Source: Bacteroidaceae bacterium (GTDB lineage: Bacteria > Bacteroidota > Bacteroidia > Bacteroidales > Bacteroidaceae). Taken from it: a stretch of 64,000 bases of DNA. This document shows, piece by piece, positions 1 through 9,500 of the stretch. The translations under genes were made by a program, and so were the position numbers. The DNA lies in the NCBI GenBank assembly GCA_017645305.1, contig JAGCPD010000067.1:54536-118535 (forward strand). The letters run 5' to 3'. A model generated the notes under the pieces. The model did no database searches. It worked only from the letters and a program-made list of their open reading frames with translations, and was not told the DNA's origin. The stretch's first letter is position 1, and every line of letters starts with the position of its first letter.

Positions 1-815
1 TTATCGGTACCAGCGGCCCCAACGCAGAGGACGACCACTTCCGCAACGGATGGAAGGCGATGCGTGAGTTGAAGGCCGACCTGGTAGATGAACATTTCTA
101 TCGTGATATTCAGTGGTACAAAGACTGGATGAACCGCTACAGCGACCGCGAGTTCTATACCAAGGACGGCCCGCGTGTGTTTGCCGGCGAATGGGCTTGC
201 CATGATCGGGGTAAGAAATACAACCATGCGGGAGCCAGCATCTACGAGGCTGCCTTCATGACTAACATCGAGCGCAATGCCGACTTGGTTCACATGGCTA
301 CCTACGCACCGCTCTTTGCCCACATGGAGGGCTGGCAGTGGCGTCCCGACCTCATCTGGTACGACAACCTTACCACCGCCCGCACCGCATCGTACTATGT
401 ACAGCAGCTATACATGCTTAATTGCGGAACGAATGTCCTGCCCACAACCATCAGTCTGAATGGCGGCACACCCGCTGCCAACCCTGTGGAGAAAGGGAAG
501 GACGGTGTCTTTGCCAGTGCCGTGATGGACAAGGACAAGAATGAAATCATCGTGAAAGTCATCAACACTCAGGAGAAGGCCAGTACCGCAAGCATCAACA
601 TCACAGGTCTGAAACTCAAGACCTTCCCCACTTCCGCCGAGGTCATCACCTTGGATTGCAGCAACTACGATGCAGAGAACGTACCCGGAAAGCCCGAGGT
701 AGTAAATCCCAAGAGCAGCACCACAGCCATCACAGCAGAGAAGGGTAATCTCATCCTCTCCCCCACCATTCCGGCAAAGACCTTCCAACTCTTCAAAGTG
801 AAACTTATTAAATAA
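1..815 (+). CDS. alpha-L-arabinofuranosidase, GH51, C-terminal part
   Basis: The reading frame is open from the first complete codon (base 3) to TAA at 813-815, so the 5' end lies outside the window. The visible ~270 residues match the end of GH51 alpha-L-arabinofuranosidases: FAGEWACHD carries the Glu of the family's conserved GE(Y/W)A segment, followed by AAFMTNIERNADLVHMA, YAPLFAH and GWQWRPDLIWYDN. After these comes the beta-sandwich C-terminal domain (from about IIVKVINTQEKAS). The enzyme would release arabinose from arabinan or arabinoxylan. No terminator is obvious downstream; the next 90 bases are AT-rich and lead to a new promoter. The family call is strong; the exact substrate cannot be told from this end. 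Confidence 0.9.
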   Translation, partial: IGTSGPNAEDDHFRNGWKAMRELKADLVDEHFYRDIQWYKDWMNRYSDREFYTKDGPRVFAGEWACHDRGKKYNHAGASIYEAAFMTNIERNADLVHMATYAPLFAHMEGWQWRPDLIWYDNLTTARTASYYVQQLYMLNCGTNVLPTTISLNGGTPAANPVEKGKDGVFASAVMDKDKNEIIVKVINTQEKASTASINITGLKLKTFPTSAEVITLDCSNYDAENVPGKPEVVNPKSSTTAITAEKGNLILSPTIPAKTFQLFKVKLIK

Positions 816-881
816 GACAATCTCAGGCAGCAACCAACGAGGCTATAAAAAGACAATTTGACTTAGAAAAAACTTCCGTTT

Positions 882-915
882 TTTGCTGTTTTATGAAAGA
901 AAATCAGTACCTTTG
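882..915 (+). promoter_or_regulatory. Bacteroidetes-type promoter
   Basis: TTTG at 882-885 and TACCTTTG at 908-915 fit the Bacteroidetes -33/-7 consensus, with a slightly long 22-bp spacer. It points rightward into the duplicated 20-bp motif and the ATPase remnant at 1004. Confidence 0.5.
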
Positions 916-927
916 TGCCCAGAAAAC

Positions 928-981
928 AAAAATCGCGGAAAGGTGTATATTTAACACTCTTAAAAATCGCGGAAAGGTGTA
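928..981 (+). repeat. two 20-bp direct repeats in a leader
   Basis: The 20-mer AAAAATCGCGGAAAGGTGTA occurs perfectly at 928-947 and 962-981, separated by 14 bases. Both copies lie between a promoter (882-915) and the first codons of a broken AAA ATPase gene, so they were probably part of that gene's leader. They could be a protein-binding or RNA element. Confidence 0.7.
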
Positions 982-1003
982 ATAGCGAAATTTTGGAAAA
1001 GCA

Positions 1004-1036
1004 ATGAGACGCAAGATTTACGATAACCTACTGAGG
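1004..1036 (+). pseudogene. 5' remnant of an AAA+ ATPase gene (DUF234/DUF4143 type)
   Basis: ATG at 1004 starts a frame that reads MRRKIYDNLLR, which matches the first residues of the common Bacteroidales ATP-binding proteins (usual continuation WK...GRTALLI-GARR-GKS). The similarity stops after residue 11 and a stop codon follows at residue 17. Only the leader and first codons survive. The remnant abuts and partly overlaps RhuM-like sequence on the other strand, so the two were joined by a deletion. Confidence 0.55.
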
Positions 1037-1215
1037 TTACCATTTCCAGATTGAAATACTCCTTCTCATGAGTCTGCGTTTTGCCTTCCATAGCACCATG
1101 TTTTAGTGGTATTTGCAAATTTTGCGACTACCACTTCATCACCCAGTTCCTCCCAGAGTGCATTGTTTATGTGCTTACTGATGGGCTTATAGTCACGCCC
1201 AAACAGCGTTGTCAT
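1021..1215 (-). pseudogene. RhuM-family fragment with a frameshift
   Basis: Minus-strand translation from 1215 reads MTTLFGRDYKPISKHINNAL, then EELGDEVVVAKFANTT. A one-base frameshift near 1099-1106 moves the frame to HGAMEGKTQTHEKEYFNLEM and VTSVGYR. This order is the N-terminal DNA-binding region of virulence RhuM-family proteins, which usually run to ~300 residues and often accompany restriction loci. The fragment ends at 1021, where the ATPase remnant begins on the opposite strand. Neither end of the gene survives. Confidence 0.6.
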
Positions 1216-1522
1216 TTACTTTGCGCATAATGTCATCTCCCACTATAATTATTTTATTACGCTTTTTTATGGCAATCCACACATTTTCGTGCTAAACGGA
1301 TTACACTTTTCAATCGAAACGACCAAACAAATGTTTAGAATCTTTCGCAAATTCGTAATATTTTTACAGTCTCTATATGCTACCAACGCAGCCTCGCAAG
1401 AAGCAACTACCCCATGAACATGAAAAGCCCTAAAAATAGCTGAGCCGCCTCAAATAATCCGTTGAGGCTAAGAGGGCTGTCTTCGATAGCTTCAAGAGGT
1501 TTTTTGTTGCCAAGCTGTTCCA
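1216..1522. other. non-coding stretch with gene debris
   Basis: No intact gene is visible. Bases 1216-1270 probably hold more decayed RhuM sequence in shifted frames. The rest is AT-rich, apart from the hairpin at 1447-1468 downstream of the PIN toxin gene. Confidence 0.5.
1447..1468 (-). terminator. possible terminator after the toxin-antitoxin pair
   Basis: GCCTCAA (1447-1453) pairs with TTGAGGC (1462-1468) across an 8-base loop. Read on the minus strand the hairpin is followed some bases later by a T-rich stretch (complement of 1426-1437). It lies 55 bases beyond the toxin stop codon. The U tract is not adjacent, so the call is tentative. Confidence 0.35.
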
Positions 1523-1936
1523 TTATAGAATCCCTTCGCGCCTCAGTATCTCCAGCATCTCAGCAGGTGTAACGACAATTGGCTTCTTGGGAAAATGTTT
1601 TATGTTTCCTGTCACAAGATAAGCATCCTCCTTCGACAGAGCCACCTCATAGAACACCATATCTTTGGGGTCTGGAAATAACTCGTTGTTCAATATACGT
1701 TCTCCACGAACGCCATTGGTGACAATCTTGTCTAATGCCCATTTGATAAGATGCTCTGGGATGTCAAACTTCTTGCGATGCAATACTTCAGAATACTCAC
1801 TGAGGATTTCGTCATTGTAAACGGGTGTCAGCTTACATTGCATTACTGCCTCCCAGACCTTGGAAGTAGCTGCTTCCAAATTCTTGGTGATATATGCCGA
1901 CACTATTACATTTGTGTCAATAACCGCTTTAATCAT
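1523..1936 (-). CDS. PIN-domain toxin (PIN_3/COG1569 type)
   Basis: This 137-residue protein starts with the PIN signature KAVIDTNVIVSAY, giving the first catalytic Asp at residue 7. Other acidic metal ligands expected of PIN ribonucleases appear at E43/E46 (YNDEILSEY), D92 (DPKDMVFYE) and D104 (EDAYLVTGN). Proteins of this type cleave RNA and act as toxins. Its start codon overlaps the antitoxin stop by four bases (ATGA, 1933-1936), so the pair is translationally coupled. Pairing a PIN toxin with a RelB-type antitoxin, instead of a RelE toxin, is a known mixed arrangement. The single operon shares the promoter at 2276-2283. Confidence 0.85.
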   Translation of the reverse strand: MIKAVIDTNVIVSAYITKNLEAATSKVWEAVMQCKLTPVYNDEILSEYSEVLHRKKFDIPEHLIKWALDKIVTNGVRGERILNNELFPDPKDMVFYEVALSKEDAYLVTGNIKHFPKKPIVVTPAEMLEILRREGIL

Positions 1937-2247
1937 AATGTCGCCTTTTCTCGTGCAGCCCTTTCTTCACGTGCCAGCCGTATTTCCTCATTGATTTCAT
2001 CCAGCGTGAGCTCTGGTCTGTCGCTGGAAGCGACCATTTTCCTAAATTCACGGAATTCTTTCAGAGCCTGGTCTTCCACTTCAGTAGGATTTGCACTTAT
2101 CCTAAAGGGAATGCCACGTGTCCTTACAACAGCATTCGCAAAAATGTTGATAGCAGCGTTTACACTCATACCCATACGTGAGCAGAGAGCATCAAAGTTC
2201 TGTTTCAGTTGTGAGTCCATTCTCACTGTCATAGATACCTGTGCCAT
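1933..2247 (-). CDS. RelB/DinJ-family antitoxin
   Basis: This 104-residue protein has the ribbon-helix-helix N-terminus of RelB/DinJ antitoxins: VSMTVRMDSQLKQNFDALC, then GMSVNAAINIFANAVVRTRGIPF. The first ~50 residues would bind the operator and repress the operon. The charged C-terminal half (EEIRLAREERAAREKA) would bind and neutralise the PIN toxin encoded immediately downstream. It is first in the operon, the usual order for type II toxin-antitoxin modules. Confidence 0.85.
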   Translation of the reverse strand: MAQVSMTVRMDSQLKQNFDALCSRMGMSVNAAINIFANAVVRTRGIPFRISANPTEVEDQALKEFREFRKMVASSDRPELTLDEINEEIRLAREERAAREKATL

Positions 2248-2275
2248 ATTTTTTCTATTAATTAGTTTCGCTCGG

Positions 2276-2283
2276 CAAAGATA
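2276..2283 (-). promoter_or_regulatory. -7 box of the RelB/PIN operon
   Basis: The minus strand reads TATCTTTG here, a full TAnnTTTG match, 28 bases before the antitoxin start. No good -33 element lies 19-20 bp upstream. Confidence 0.5.
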
Positions 2284-2806
2284 AACAATTTATTCCATTC
2301 TACCATCATTTTGACGTAAAATTACGCCATTTTGACAAGAAATAGCTATTCCCGACTCCTTAATTGAGCTTCGCTCACTCCCGCCTCGCTCTTCCCATAG
2401 TGTAGCCATACTCAAACAGAATGCTATGGATATCAAGGGCATAGCAAGGGTTTTCAGTGCAAAGCCAGCCTTTACTCTCGCTTCACCTTCGCTATTTCTT
2501 CGCTCCTCCATGCTGTTTTAGTATGCTTAGAGCGAAGGAGGAACGAAAGAAGAGCGAGAGGAAACCGAACTAACAGTTTGCCATTGTCAGATTCGGACGT
2601 CAAGGATCTTAGACAAATGTCAAAATATTTCATTATTATATGTAACATCCTTCAAGATGCCCTAAAACAGGCACTCGATTCATTACATGAGATGAATCGA
2701 TTCACTTCACATTCTGAATCGACTCAAAATATTGGATGAATTAACTGGATGCAGGATACCCTTTTGAATATGTAAATACTTTTTGTTCACATATCCCCCA
2801 CTGATA
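2284..2806. other. intergenic region with hairpins
   Basis: No convincing gene is seen. Bases 2350-2570 contain repeated GCTTCGCTC-like words and their complements, which may fold into an imperfect long hairpin. A clean 9-bp hairpin, TCGATTCAT/ATGAATCGA with an 8-base loop, lies at 2675-2700. A 73-codon open frame at 2290-2511 (minus) has biased composition and no recognisable domain; I treat it as non-coding. Confidence 0.45.
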
Positions 2807-5800
2807 TCAACTCCTTGTATCTTTCATTGCTTTATCCAAAGCACGAGCTTCTTCTATTGCAAGTTCGGTTAATTGTTCAGTGCTTAACAATTGGGGATCA
2901 TCAAATGTTATTGTGTATTCTTCGCCATCGGGATTTGTGTATGTGATGATGTCCTCTTCTTCTCGGATATAACCTATCAGGTAAGTTCTATCTTGGACTT
3001 CATGAACCATTCGATACCCTCTGTTGTCTTTTGGTTTCTTAATCCAGACATTACCTCTGTCTGAGCTGAAACCATCCTGATAATCACCTAATTTGATATA
3101 TTCGTCATCCACTTCAAGGTAATAGCCTAACTCCGAAAGGACGACACGACAGTCATGGGACAGGAAATACTTGCTCGACTTCGTGAAGGGAACACTCTCA
3201 ACGAAATGCCACTCAGATTCATTGTCACCATCAGATTCGACATCATCTTCTCCCTCGTCATCCTCATCCCCTTCATCCAAGAAATCCTCATCATCATCTT
3301 CTTCCAATGGGGGCATTGTTCGTGGAAGAACCCTCCTTTTGTTATTCTCTTCCTGTTGACTGTCAGCCTCATATTCCTCTCGTGTGAATGGTGGATTAGG
3401 GTCAACAATGAGGACTTCATCGTAAGTTAGGCCATAGAGGTGATAGACGATACGGTCGATTTCTTGCTCTAAAATTTTGTCACCTCCTTTTTCTATTATC
3501 TTGTTAACAAGTGAGATAATAGCATCCTTATACCTTTTATTGTATGGCAATGGAATAGATTTTATTTGGTTTCCATTCAAATCAAAATAGTTCCCGGATA
3601 CTTTAGTTGAACTGTACTTATATTCAAACCAAAAATTTGTAATTTTACTATTTATGACACCCACTACAAATTGATTCTCAATAAATGTATTATATCTTGG
3701 AGTGAGATAATAGATTCTATCCAATAGTATCAAATCCTTTTCTTTTATGGCAGACTTAAGATAACGAACTGTTCTAGGTAGGACTACCATTTCAGAAGAA
3801 AATCTTTGAGCATACTCCGTGTCAACATACAAAATATCTCCTTTTATGCAGTATTTATCAACATTTTTTGATTTTATAGCAGGATATATCTCTAAATCAA
3901 AATCTACTTTATTGTTGGCCAGTCCTCTTGCGACATCATAATATGTGGATATAAAGGTTTTTGATTTGTCAATTTTCCCAATTACTTTTATGGTCTTATC
4001 ATCTGAAGGTATAATGAAATTGCAGTCTTCTGAATCAAATATAGTCTGGTCAAATGTTATTGCATCATTTGCATTTAGGTTTAAAACCTTGGAAATATCA
4101 TCCGGTCTATAATACTTTACTCTATTATGTTGATTGTTATTTCTTTCAAGAAGCAAAACACATGGATAAGTCATTGCATTCTCGAAAACAGATAGTTGAG
4201 ATATATCCACAATTGATTTTATACAACTTTCTCGCATTATCATTTTGCGGCATCCCTTACCATAGTCAGAATTGAAAAATTTTATTGGATTAATATAGCA
4301 CAAAAAGCCATCAGAGCGCAAGGATTTGAGGCCGCGCTCTATGAAAAGCAGATAAATATCATATTGTTTTTTTGCACTAGAATACAGTATCTCGTAATTA
4401 TGTTTGTCTTTTTCTGATAAACTGGTCCTACGTATATATGGTGGATTCCCAATCACAATGTCAAAGCCTCCTTTAGAGAAAACATCATAGAACCACGTAT
4501 GCCAAAGCATGAATTGGTTGTTACCAGTTAGGTCTGGGTCTCCTTCTTCCATTTCTATTCCAATTTCAGAAAGCTGTTTCTTAACGTTCTCAACAATCTC
4601 TTTCTTCAGCTGTTTCTTCGTCTTGGATTCTGTGCATTGGTAGTATTGAGAAAGCTTGTCTCTCAGTTCTTTACGATAGACATCCAACATGTTATCAAAA
4701 AGTGACAGGTTGCCATCGTCTTTTTTCTCTGTTACTGTTGACAGGTCGTAGCCTTCATATTGTTCCAGCAAGGAGTTACCTTGCATTATCTTGAAGTCGA
4801 GGTTGGGTAAAGCCTGGGGTGTTTCTTCATCCACAATGAGGGAGAGCCAGAAACGGAGTCGGGCGATATCAACTGCTCCTCGTTCTATATCAACGCCATA
4901 GATGTTCTGCTGGATGATGTGCTTCTTGATTTCTGCAGCCTTGCTCTGCTCGATTCCTTCGAGGGCTGTACGGCAAAGGAAGAGTTCTTTTAACAAGCCC
5001 ATAGGAAATGCACCAGAGCCAATAGCTGGGTCACATATTTTGACATCTTTAAGAGCCTCAACCACTTGCTGACGGAACTTGTTGTTCGTGCCAAGCGTAT
5101 CTGCATTGTGCGTGGTTACAAACTGACGGAGCGATTCTTTCGTAGCTTCGTCCTCTATGCCTGTCTGCAAATAGGCAATAAGGCTTTCGCGACACATATA
5201 AGTGACAATCTCCTTTGGCGTATAGAAAGCACCTTTGTCCTTGTTGTCTTCCAAAAGATTCTCGAAAATGCGGCCCAACATTTCTGGGTCAACACCAACT
5301 TCTGCATCATCAGGATCGTTTTCGTCGATGGTGAAGTTGTAGCTGCTGAAAAAGTCGAGCAATGATTGCATATACTTGGCAGGCAAGGGGAACTCCGCTT
5401 CATCTGCTGCCTCACGCTCAAACAAGCCACCATTCAAGTATGGTACCTTGAATTGATAATTGAAAATTCTTGGACGCTCTTGCGCCAAGGCGCGATTGTA
5501 GTCGCGGAAGAACAATTGAGAATTATCTCCTTTGCGCTCTGTGTTGAGGTCGTTGAAGAGGGTTTCAAGTACGCTATCTACAAAGTGGTCCTTGTCATTA
5601 CACCCCTCAAAGAGGTGCTGAATGAACTCTGCATCGCCATTGCCCCAAGGTTCATTGGCGGGCACACCCAACCAACCCTTCTTCTGGAGGAACTGGAGGA
5701 ATACCAGTCGCCCCATCAGTTTCTTTACATAATCACGAACCGCTTTCTCTGGATTTGCGAAATGTGCGAACTGTCGCATGATATACTGGTTGGGCTTGCC

Positions 5801-6436
5801 TTCCTGCCTTTCCTCCCACTTGTTGGCGACCTTCACCATCCTTTTGCCTGTAACATAGAAGATAATGTCCTCATATTGTTGCTTGTAGCCCTTGAAGAAC
5901 ATATCGCTGACAGCCTCCACAGAGAAGGCTTTTGTAAGGTCTTTCAAAGAAAGTTCGCTGTCTCTTAGTTTCTCAAACTGCTGAATGGCTGTACGGCTGC
6001 GATGACCCTCACCCAATAGATAGGTGAAACGTTTGGTGTCTGTGGATTCCTTCTTGTAGGTGCCATCCTCTGCAAAGTTCCACGACTCGCTGACGTATGA
6101 GAAGCGGAGTACACTCTCGTTCTTCCTGTAGCAGAACATGAAGGCTCCGGCATTGCCGTTTCCTCGCCAAGCTGTAAGCAACATATCACGGATGCCTCGA
6201 CGGTTGCGTTCTATGTCAACACTATCAGACAGTTCCACTTCATAGACAGATATGGTTCGCTCGTCTGATAGCGTAATCGTCCCAAGCCAAAGGGCTTGCT
6301 TGGAGAACTGGCTACTGGTAGGTACTACGGAAGGCGCGTTCCAGAACTTTACCCTGCTGCCAAAAATGTCGTGAAGCAGTCTCTGCCAACCTTCGCGATT
6401 GTATTTCGATTCGATAACCTCTTTGTAATTCACCAT
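2807..6436 (-). CDS. Eco57I-like DNA methyltransferase, BREX/DISARM size class
   Basis: This 1209-residue protein is an adenine-specific DNA methyltransferase. Motif I, DPAIGSGAF, lies near residue 470 and binds S-adenosylmethionine; the catalytic motif NPPYIRR lies near residue 665. A target-recognition-like region (about 700-950) follows. An acidic linker rich in Asp and Glu (about 1040-1080) joins it to a small beta-rich C-terminal domain. The ~450-residue N-terminal region has no motif I can name; YEVEL near residue 70 is a faint nuclease-like hint only. Size and layout resemble PglX (BREX) and DrmMI (DISARM). The helicase gene lies 93 bp upstream on the same strand, so the two probably form an operon. 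Whether it only modifies host DNA or also restricts foreign DNA cannot be read from sequence. Confidence 0.85.
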   Translation of the reverse strand: MVNYKEVIESKYNREGWQRLLHDIFGSRVKFWNAPSVVPTSSQFSKQALWLGTITLSDERTISVYEVELSDSVDIERNRRGIRDMLLTAWRGNGNAGAFMFCYRKNESVLRFSYVSESWNFAEDGTYKKESTDTKRFTYLLGEGHRSRTAIQQFEKLRDSELSLKDLTKAFSVEAVSDMFFKGYKQQYEDIIFYVTGKRMVKVANKWEERQEGKPNQYIMRQFAHFANPEKAVRDYVKKLMGRLVFLQFLQKKGWLGVPANEPWGNGDAEFIQHLFEGCNDKDHFVDSVLETLFNDLNTERKGDNSQLFFRDYNRALAQERPRIFNYQFKVPYLNGGLFEREAADEAEFPLPAKYMQSLLDFFSSYNFTIDENDPDDAEVGVDPEMLGRIFENLLEDNKDKGAFYTPKEIVTYMCRESLIAYLQTGIEDEATKESLRQFVTTHNADTLGTNNKFRQQVVEALKDVKICDPAIGSGAFPMGLLKELFLCRTALEGIEQSKAAEIKKHIIQQNIYGVDIERGAVDIARLRFWLSLIVDEETPQALPNLDFKIMQGNSLLEQYEGYDLSTVTEKKDDGNLSLFDNMLDVYRKELRDKLSQYYQCTESKTKKQLKKEIVENVKKQLSEIGIEMEEGDPDLTGNNQFMLWHTWFYDVFSKGGFDIVIGNPPYIRRTSLSEKDKHNYEILYSSAKKQYDIYLLFIERGLKSLRSDGFLCYINPIKFFNSDYGKGCRKMIMRESCIKSIVDISQLSVFENAMTYPCVLLLERNNNQHNRVKYYRPDDISKVLNLNANDAITFDQTIFDSEDCNFIIPSDDKTIKVIGKIDKSKTFISTYYDVARGLANNKVDFDLEIYPAIKSKNVDKYCIKGDILYVDTEYAQRFSSEMVVLPRTVRYLKSAIKEKDLILLDRIYYLTPRYNTFIENQFVVGVINSKITNFWFEYKYSSTKVSGNYFDLNGNQIKSIPLPYNKRYKDAIISLVNKIIEKGGDKILEQEIDRIVYHLYGLTYDEVLIVDPNPPFTREEYEADSQQEENNKRRVLPRTMPPLEEDDDEDFLDEGDEDDEGEDDVESDGDNESEWHFVESVPFTKSSKYFLSHDCRVVLSELGYYLEVDDEYIKLGDYQDGFSSDRGNVWIKKPKDNRGYRMVHEVQDRTYLIGYIREEEDIITYTNPDGEEYTITFDDPQLLSTEQLTELAIEEARALDKAMKDTRS

Positions 6437-6438
6437 GG

Positions 6439-6530
6439 TAATTTACGATTTAACCATTTACGATTTACTATTTATTTACGATTTAGCTATTTAGTTATTT
6501 ACAATGGCAGTATGTTATTCACTTTTCACT
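6439..6530. repeat. tract of TTTACGATTTA-type repeats
   Basis: The gap between helicase and methyltransferase consists mostly of degenerate copies of ATTTACGATTTA, then CACTTTTCACTT. The same word family appears at the symporter/GH130 junction near 17915-17940. Confidence 0.7.
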
Positions 6531-9500
6531 TATAAGAAGCTTTCGGAGAGGATGATGGTAGCATCGGATTCCTCTTCTGCCTTTTGTATGTCCCGATAGT
6601 AGGTGTTGTATTTGTTCGCCATATCGAGCACTTGCTTCAATGCGTCCTCGAAGGTCATCCTCACCCTGCTTGCGCCTTGCCTTTGCAGGTCTTTTTGGAT
6701 GCGTTGTAGTCGCTTGGCAATATAGGTGATGGTGCCTCGCTCCGTCAGTTCCCTTAGCTGGAGAATCTTCAGACGGATGTCGCCATCCTCGATGTGTGTC
6801 AGCATACCGTTCAGCAGGCTGACAGCCATCGTGACCTGAGCACCCAGGTTGCTGCGCTGGTTCTGGTTGGATTCTTCCGTCTGGATTTCCTGCTGCTTGG
6901 CCTTGTAGAACTCCTGAAGAGCTTTCTCCACATGTTCGTGATGCTGTGGGATTCTTGGTACAGCTTTCTCTTCGGGCAGAGCCTTGAAATAGTTTAGCGC
7001 ATCCATCACAGACAATTCTTGTATTTCCTGGTCTCCTGCCTTGTAGAAAAGTTTGCGGAAGTTGGTCTTGAGGAATACAAGGGAATCTCCTGAAAGTATT
7101 ATACCATCCACTTTGCGAGACTCACGGCCCGTCCTGCTTCTCAGCGACAGCTTTTCGATACGCTTGTACTCTTTGCGGTTTTGCTGGTAAAGGGTTCGCA
7201 ATTCTTCATAGAAAGGCAGTTCCAGATTGCGGTCTTGCTCTTCCTGCCTGATGCCGTCGTTGAAGAGCTTGTCAAGGTCGCGGTCAATGATTTCCTCTGT
7301 GGAATAGATTTGATTGTCCTCGCCAAAAGTAGTGTGGAAGGTCTGAATCTTGCTCAATGCGATTTGGTTGAGCTTGATTTCCTTGTTTCCCTGACGTGAA
7401 GGATAGAACACATAATTGTATATGATGCCGGCTTTGGAGCCAATACGGTTTACACGGCCTATGCGTTGCATCAGGCGGGTGGCGTTCCAAGGGGTGTCGT
7501 AGTTGATGATGATGTTGGAGCGGTGCAGGTTCACGCCCTCTGCCAACACATCAGATGTCAGAATGATGTTTTTGTCATTCTTCTTGGTCTTCCAGTTGGC
7601 ATCAAAGTTCTCGCGGATGGTCTTAAACTCCTGGTCACGGTTCTTGGAGGAGATAACCATCACATCATCTCTGTTGATGCGACGAGCCAGATAATCAATG
7701 GTATCGATTGACTCAGAGAAGACCACAAGCTTTCCTTCCGGATTACGGTCTTTCCTGAACAGCTCATGTTTCAGGAGGTCTTCGAACTTGGCAAACTTCG
7801 AATCATCACTATCTTCTATGCCCTCCCATTCCGACCACATATCATCGAGCAACAACTGGTCAGCCCTTAGCTGCTCAATGTATCTCTCATCAAAGTGCTC
7901 ACGTCTGAACGATGCATTCTTTGGATTGAGCTCTGCCTTCTCGTTCATCTTCTCCTCAATCTCTTCCTCGCTATAGCCTGCCTCTATCAGCGCATTGATA
8001 TCCAAGTCGGGAGCAATGAATATCTTGTCGTTCTCCCACATGTCTATCATGTTCCTGTTGGCCTGACGGAAGGCTTTCAGCGACCTGCAGAAGGCATAGA
8101 AGCTGCTTTCCAGACGCTTGACGAGGCCGTTCTTGCGTATGCCTGCCAAACTGCGGCTGATGACCTCCGCATTGTCATACAGGTCGGGAGCCGCATCGGG
8201 TTTCAGATAGGCAATGGCCTGATAGCGAGCATAGGTCAGTTCCTTGTCGAGAATGTGCATTGCATTCTCGAAGAGGTCTGCAAGGCGCTCGTTCAGCTCA
8301 TATTCCTTCTTGATGGGCTTGTTCACCTTGGGGAAACCATTTACGTCCTTGTTATAGCGTGCAATGCCCTCTATGTCCGTCCTCGTCCTGCGAACGGTAA
8401 GGGGTTTGATAACCCTGTCCCTGACCTTTTCCGCCAGCTTCTTGTAGTACTTCAGGTCGAAGTCCTCCTTTTTGCGATTCTTCTTGAACTCCTGTATCAG
8501 GGGTGAGAAGAAGTTTGTCAGGTTGGGAACGCCGTCTATCGTGCATTGGCGCGGATCCTGGAACATCAGGATTTGATAGTAGATGTCGGCTGGGCTGTTG
8601 TTCATGGGCGTTGCTGAAATGAGCATCACCTTCTTCTTGTAGCCGGGGATGTAGCCTGTTTCCAATCGCGGCATCTTGCAAATCTCCTGCAACTGCTGGA
8701 ATGCGCCTGTGGCGTGGTTGCGGAATTTATGGGCCTCATCGACAAGCACAAGGTCGTATTCATCGGCATTCCAATAGTCGTAGTTCTCATCATCAAGCAC
8801 CTTGCTTAGGCTGCCGTTGCTGACAAAACGGGCATACTTGTCTATGCCGAAGTCCTTGAAGGTGGTCTTCCAGTTCTGCTCAACGGCAGGAGGATAGACG
8901 ACAAGTATCTTGGTGTGTTCAGGTCCGTTCTCAACGAGGAACTTCTTTGCTATCATGGTGGCAATGACTGTCTTGCCAAGACCCACGACATCAGCCAGGA
9001 AGAAGCCGTCGTAGCGAATGAGTTTCTGATAGCCCTCAACGACGGCATCTGCCTGATAGTCGTACCGGGTATAGCCTTCCGGCATATCAAAGGGGTCGCT
9101 TTGGTCAATAGCCAAGACTCTGTCGCTGAAATATTCCATCAGCATCTTGATGTAAAGCTCATAAGGCGTAACATCACCTTTCAAATAGGTCTTATCAAGA
9201 GTCACCTGATAGTCCTCGGCATTGATAGGAACATTCTTTGCCTCTTCCCAAAGCAGTTCAAACTCATAACGTGCAAACTGCACATCATCATATTGCGTGA
9301 GCTTTACATTGAACTCATATTGCTTGTCTTCGCTAATACCCAACCCGTTTCCGCTGAGGTTGCTACTGCCAGTAATAGCTGCGCCAAAGGTATGCTGATT
9401 AAAGTGGTCTGGATAAAGGATGTATAGCTTGGCATGAATCTTCTTGGAGGGATGGGCTCGCAGCTCCAGCTTGCCGTCTATAAGGTCCTGCACCATCTGG

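Noticed and set aside
2290..2511. 73-codon open frame on the minus strand
   Set aside because: Composition reflects GAAG/GCTTCGCTC repeat words; no domain, no promoter, no conserved-looking segment.
3127..3430. Ser-rich and Ile/Leu-rich frames opposite or out of frame with the methyltransferase acidic linker
   Set aside because: They are shadows of the GAx codon-rich acidic stretch.
5445..5475. Repeat insertion in the methyltransferase (AATTGATAATTGAAAATT)
   Set aside because: Resembles the symporter tract, but the encoded RIFNYQFKVPYLNGG joins a conserved motif without clear extra length; not counted as an insertion.
5366..5968. 200-codon plus-strand frame inside the methyltransferase gene
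   Set aside because: Antisense shadow of a well-supported gene; no family features.
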